Shown: piece after piece, positions 61,204 through 64,000 of the stretch
Layout: each line of letters begins with the position of its first letter
Numbering within the stretch: position 1 is the first letter of the stretch
DNA from: Actinomadura meyerae
Lineage (GTDB): Bacteria; Actinomycetota; Actinomycetes; Streptosporangiales; Streptosporangiaceae
Direction of reading: 5' to 3'
NCBI RefSeq assembly: GCF_900188445.1
Contig: NZ_FZOR01000034.1
Coordinates: 1 to 64,000 of the forward strand
Length of the DNA stretch: 64,000 nucleotides
Notes under the pieces: generated by a model
Seen by the model: only the letters and a program-made list of their open reading frames with translations
Databases searched by the model: none
What the model was told of the DNA's origin: nothing
Position numbers and translations under genes: made by a program

Positions 61204-61785
61204 TCACCCGGTCTGCAGGACGGCCTCGATCTCCAGGATGATCTGGACCTTCTCCCCCAGCCCGAGGCCGGCGCCGCCCGGGACCTTCGCGGTGTCGCCG
61301 ACCCCGAACTCCAGCCGGCTGATCTCGCCCGTCGCGGTGAACCCGGCGCGGGCGCCCTTGAACGGGTCGTCCTCCCGGAAGGGGTCGGGGCCGAAGCCCT
61401 CGATCTCCAGCCGGAGCGGGACCTCCTTCGTGACGCCGCGCAGCGAGAGCTCGCCGTCCAGGACGAAGCCGTCGCCGTCCCTGCGCACCCCGGTGGACCG
61501 GTAGGTCATCGTGGGGTACTTCACGACGTCCAGGTAGTCGGCGGACCGGACGTGCTCGTCCCGCATGCTGTTGCCGGTGTCGACCGAGGAGAGGTCGACG
61601 GTCGCGGTGACCGAGGAGTCGAGGGGGTCGTCGCCGGTCACGATCGTCCCCTCGAACGTCCCGAACCGGCCGCGGACCTTGCTGACCATCAGGTGCCGGA
61701 TGGTGAAGCCGACGCCGGAGTGGAGGGGGTCGATCGTCCAGGTCCCGGCGACGTAGCCGGGGATCTCGACAAGCTCCGTGGTCAT
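61204..61785 (-). CDS. YceI family protein (193 aa)
   Basis: Lipocalin-like fold with the family blocks GTWTIDPLHSGVGFTIRHLMVSKVRG in outline, FGTFEGTI, SADYLDVVKYPTMTYRST and GELSLRGVTKEVPL. Some YceI proteins bind isoprenoid quinones. ATG 61785 has AGGAG six bases upstream. There is no signal peptide, so it is probably cytoplasmic. Divergent from an HxlR regulator with a palindrome between. Confidence 0.92.
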   Translation of the reverse strand: MTTELVEIPGYVAGTWTIDPLHSGVGFTIRHLMVSKVRGRFGTFEGTIVTGDDPLDSSVTATVDLSSVDTGNSMRDEHVRSADYLDVVKYPTMTYRSTGVRRDGDGFVLDGELSLRGVTKEVPLRLEIEGFGPDPFREDDPFKGARAGFTATGEISRLEFGVGDTAKVPGGAGLGLGEKVQIILEIEAVLQTG

Positions 61786-61812
61786 GGTGTCTCCTAGGGT
61801 TATGAATGGTAA

Positions 61813-61835
61813 GGCGGTTCCGATCGGTAACCGCC
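61813..61835. promoter_or_regulatory. Putative HxlR operator between yceI and hxlR genes
   Basis: GGCGGTT-N9-AACCGCC with seven-base perfect arms, and CCGATCGG nested inside. It lies in the 122-bp divergent interval, close to the yceI start. Confidence 0.5.
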
Positions 61836-61907
61836 TCCATCGTGCGGAGACCCCCGGGGTCGGCACAAGAAGGCACTTTTTTCTGCCCCGGTCACCTGGA
61901 GAGAACC

Positions 61908-62300
61908 ATGGAGTACACCCCCGAGAGATGCCGGGCCCGCGAGATCCTCGACCGGGTCGGCGACAAGTGGTCGCTGCAGGTCATCGCCGTGCTCGGCGAG
62001 CGGACCAAGCGGTTCACCGAACTGAAGCGCGAGATCGACGGCATCAGCCAGCGGATGCTGACCGTCACGCTGCGCGGCCTCGAACGCGACGGCATCGTCA
62101 CGCGGACCGTGTACCCGGTCGTCCCGCCCCGCGTGGAGTACTCCCTCACGCCTCTCGGCACCACGCTGATGGACGCGGCCGAGACCCTCGTGCAGTGGGC
62201 GGAGAACCACATCAACCAGATCGACAGCGCGCGCGCCGACTACGACGCCCGCGGCGTCGTGGAGGAGCCTTCCGCGAGGTCCGCGAACGGCTCGCCCTGA
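61908..62300 (+). CDS. HxlR-family transcriptional regulator (130 aa)
   Basis: Compact winged helix typical of HxlR: CRAREILDRVGDKWSLQVIAVL, RFTELKREIDGISQRMLTVTLRGLERDGIV, and the wing VPPRVEYSLTPLG. The single Cys near residue 8 is the position used for redox or aldehyde sensing in some members. ATG 61908 follows GGAGAGAACC. Likely controls the divergent yceI gene. Confidence 0.92.
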   Translation: MEYTPERCRAREILDRVGDKWSLQVIAVLGERTKRFTELKREIDGISQRMLTVTLRGLERDGIVTRTVYPVVPPRVEYSLTPLGTTLMDAAETLVQWAENHINQIDSARADYDARGVVEEPSARSANGSP

Positions 62301-62384
62301 GCCTCCACGTCGTGAGCGACGCCGCTCACCGCACCCGGAAATGCATGTGCCGCCGCCCGGGACGCGGAGGTACGGTGGGCGGCG

Positions 62385-62516
62385 ATGGACATTCACGAGG
62401 TGGGACGGCGAGCTAGCCGCGCCGAGCTGGGGAACGAGCAGTCGTGCCCGGCCCGGCTCGGCGGTGTGCGCCGTCATCCCATCGACCTCGTGAGGCCGTC
62501 CCATGCGCTCTGCTGA
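62385..62516 (+). CDS. Putative leader ORF overlapping alaS (43 aa, possibly a 16-aa peptide from 62466)
   Basis: An ATG at 62385 opens a 43-codon frame whose end reads RRHPIDLVRPSHALC before TGA. The stop lies 14 bases inside alaS in another frame. The ending resembles actinomycete putative leader peptides of the RRH-(V/I)DL-x-R-x-S-x-x-C type. A GTG at 62466 would give just MRRHPIDLVRPSHALC. No good ribosome-binding site is close to either start. The similarity is from memory and translation is unproven. The 202-base interval before alaS holds nothing else that I recognise. Confidence 0.35.
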   Translation: MDIHEVGRRASRAELGNEQSCPARLGGVRRHPIDLVRPSHALC

Positions 62517-64000
62517 CATCCGCGCGACCTTTCTCGACTTCTTCCAGGAACGCGACCACCGCGTCGTGCCGTCGAGCCCGCTCGTCCCGTCCGATCCGAC
62601 GCTGCTGCTGACGAACGCGGGCATGAACCAGTTCAAGCCGTACTTCCTCGGCGAGACCGCGCCGGAGCATCCCCGCGCGGTCTCGGTGCAGAAATGCGCG
62701 CGCACGTCCGACATCGAGAACGTGGGCCGCACCACGCGGCACGCGACGTTCTTCGAAATGCTCGGCAACTTCTCCTTCGGCGATTACTTCAAGGAAGACG
62801 CGATCGCCTGGGCGTGGGAACTGTTCACCCGCCACTACGATCTCGACCCGGCCCGCCTGTGGGTCACCGTGTACCGGGACGACGACGAAGCGCACCGGCT
62901 GTGGCGGCGCATCGGCGTCCCCTCGGACCGCATCCAGCGGCTGGGCATGGAGGACAACTACTGGTCGATGGGCGTACCCGGCCCATGCGGACCGTCCTCC
63001 GAACTCCACTACGACCGGGGCCCGTCCTTCGGGCGCGAAGGCGGCCCGGCCGTGGACGGGGAGCGCTACCAGGAACTGTGGAACCTGGTCTTCATGCAGA
63101 ACCTCCGCGGCGAAGGAACGGGTAAGGACGATTACCCGATCCTGGGCGAACTCCCGGCGCGGAACATCGACACGGGCCTCGGCCTCGACCGCCTCGCCAC
63201 GATTCTGCAGGGGGTCGATACCGTCTGCGAGACCGACCTCCTCGCACCGACCCTCCACCTCGTCCAGGAAATGGCGGGACGCGCGTATCCCGGCCGAGAC
63301 GGCAGCGACGACTCGACCTCCTTCCGCGTCGTCACCGAGCATTCCCGCTCGATCGCGTTCCTCATCGCGGACGGCGTCCTGCCCGCCCGTGACGGACGCG
63401 GCTACGTCCTGCGCCGCCTGATGCGCCGCGCGATCAAGCACGCGCGCCGCCTCGGCATCGACCTCGCGCTGCCGGACCTGACGTCCAGCGTCGTCGGCAA
63501 CTACCCGCAACTGGCGCCGCAGTCCGGCCTCATCCGCCAGGTGGTCACCGCCGAGGAGGAGGCGTTCGACCGGACGCTCCGCCAGGGCACCCGCCTCCTC
63601 GACACGGCGATCGGCCGCGCGACGTCCACCATCTCCGGCCGCACGGCGTTCGAGCTGCACGACACCTACGGCTTCCCGATCGACCTGACCATCGACGCGG
63701 CGCGCTCGGCGGGCCTCACCGTCGACGAGGACGAGTTCGCCGAACTCCTCGACCGGCAGCGCCGCCAGGCGCACCACGCCGGCCGCGACCGCAAGGGCGG
63801 CGCGGTCGCCCGGCAGGACCACTACCGCCGCATCACCGCACGCCACGGCCTCACCGACTTCGTCGGCCACCGCACCGAAACCGCGGACACACGCGTCACC
63901 GCGCTCGTCGACCCCACCGGCGAACGCCGGATCGCGCACGAGGGCGACGAGATCGAGGTGATCCTGTCCCGCAGCCCGTTCTACGCCGAATCGGGCGGCC
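62503..64000 (+). CDS. alaS: Alanyl-tRNA synthetase, 5' part, truncated by the window edge
   Basis: Class II synthetase. MRSADIRATFLDFFQERDHRVVPS leads to LLLTNAGMNQFKPYFLG (motif 1/2 region). VQKCARTSDIENVG, RHATFFEMLGNFSFGDYF, GPCGPSSELHYDRG and NIDTGLGLDRLATILQG all fit AlaRS. GPSSE differs from the GPCSE of the common housekeeping form. The editing domain begins near the window end (FYAESGG). About 499 codons are present and the gene continues beyond 64000. It stands beside HxlR and not in the usual alaS neighbourhood, so it may be a second copy. Confidence 0.93.
   Translation, partial: MRSADIRATFLDFFQERDHRVVPSSPLVPSDPTLLLTNAGMNQFKPYFLGETAPEHPRAVSVQKCARTSDIENVGRTTRHATFFEMLGNFSFGDYFKEDAIAWAWELFTRHYDLDPARLWVTVYRDDDEAHRLWRRIGVPSDRIQRLGMEDNYWSMGVPGPCGPSSELHYDRGPSFGREGGPAVDGERYQELWNLVFMQNLRGEGTGKDDYPILGELPARNIDTGLGLDRLATILQGVDTVCETDLLAPTLHLVQEMAGRAYPGRDGSDDSTSFRVVTEHSRSIAFLIADGVLPARDGRGYVLRRLMRRAIKHARRLGIDLALPDLTSSVVGNYPQLAPQSGLIRQVVTAEEEAFDRTLRQGTRLLDTAIGRATSTISGRTAFELHDTYGFPIDLTIDAARSAGLTVDEDEFAELLDRQRRQAHHAGRDRKGGAVARQDHYRRITARHGLTDFVGHRTETADTRVTALVDPTGERRIAHEGDEIEVILSRSPFYAESGG

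Noticed and set aside
62340..62502. T-box-like GAGGTGGGACGGCG before alaS
   Set aside because: The bulge would read UGGG, not the UGGU expected for the A73 discriminator of tRNA-Ala, and no stem I or terminator/antiterminator pair could be drawn.

Overview
The window is chromosomal DNA of a very high-GC actinomycete. Gene order and family content (mreBCD with PBP2 and RodA, rne-rplU-rpmA-obgE-proBA-nadD-rsfS, tig-clpP1-clpP2-clpX, two NarL-type two-component pairs, a secreted CBM2/FnIII/GH18 chitinase, a Rv2629-like protein) suggest a Streptosporangiales organism, perhaps Actinomadura-like. The genus is inference. I see no prophage, insertion sequence or CRISPR array.

Layout. The left edge (1-~680) is the promoter and leader region of an rRNA operon transcribed leftwards out of the window. 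Next come a DrrAB-like ABC exporter, an AfsR-type regulator, three small genes including the Rv2629 family member, and two identical tRNA-Ala(GGC) genes with matching terminators. From about 9 to 37 kb there is a long block read mostly leftwards: folC, DUF4233, an MFS protein, ndk, mreB-mreC-mreD-PBP2-rodA (cell-wall elongation), two radical-SAM-associated proteins, RNase E, ribosomal proteins L21 and L27, ObgE, ProB, ProA, NadD, RsfS and a histidine phosphatase. Two interruptions stand out. A metallophosphoesterase/M48 protease/PaaK-like trio lies between proA and nadD. A 175-bp tandem repeat in three copies lies between nadD and rsfS.

From 37 to 54 kb: a divergent FolC/Mur-ligase paralogue that has lost the C-terminal DGAHNP-type motif; two related Pro/Gly-rich single-pass membrane proteins on either side of valS; a NarL-type kinase/regulator pair; clpX, clpP2, clpP1 and trigger factor; a DMT-like membrane protein; and Tex with an RGG/Gln-rich tail.

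From 54 to 64 kb there are small regulated units, each with visible operators: a second two-component pair; a divergent cupin/MarR pair with two palindromes 21 bp apart; a chitinase behind a 19-bp palindrome; a divergent SDR/TetR pair with two CCGG-centred sites, followed by a HAD phosphatase; and a divergent YceI/HxlR pair. The window ends inside an alanyl-tRNA synthetase gene whose start overlaps a short upstream ORF ending in a Cys codon.

Most of the window is conserved housekeeping DNA. The candidates for new biology are the FolC-like paralogue, the paired membrane proteins around valS, the alaS leader ORF, the atypical SDR and the tandem repeat.
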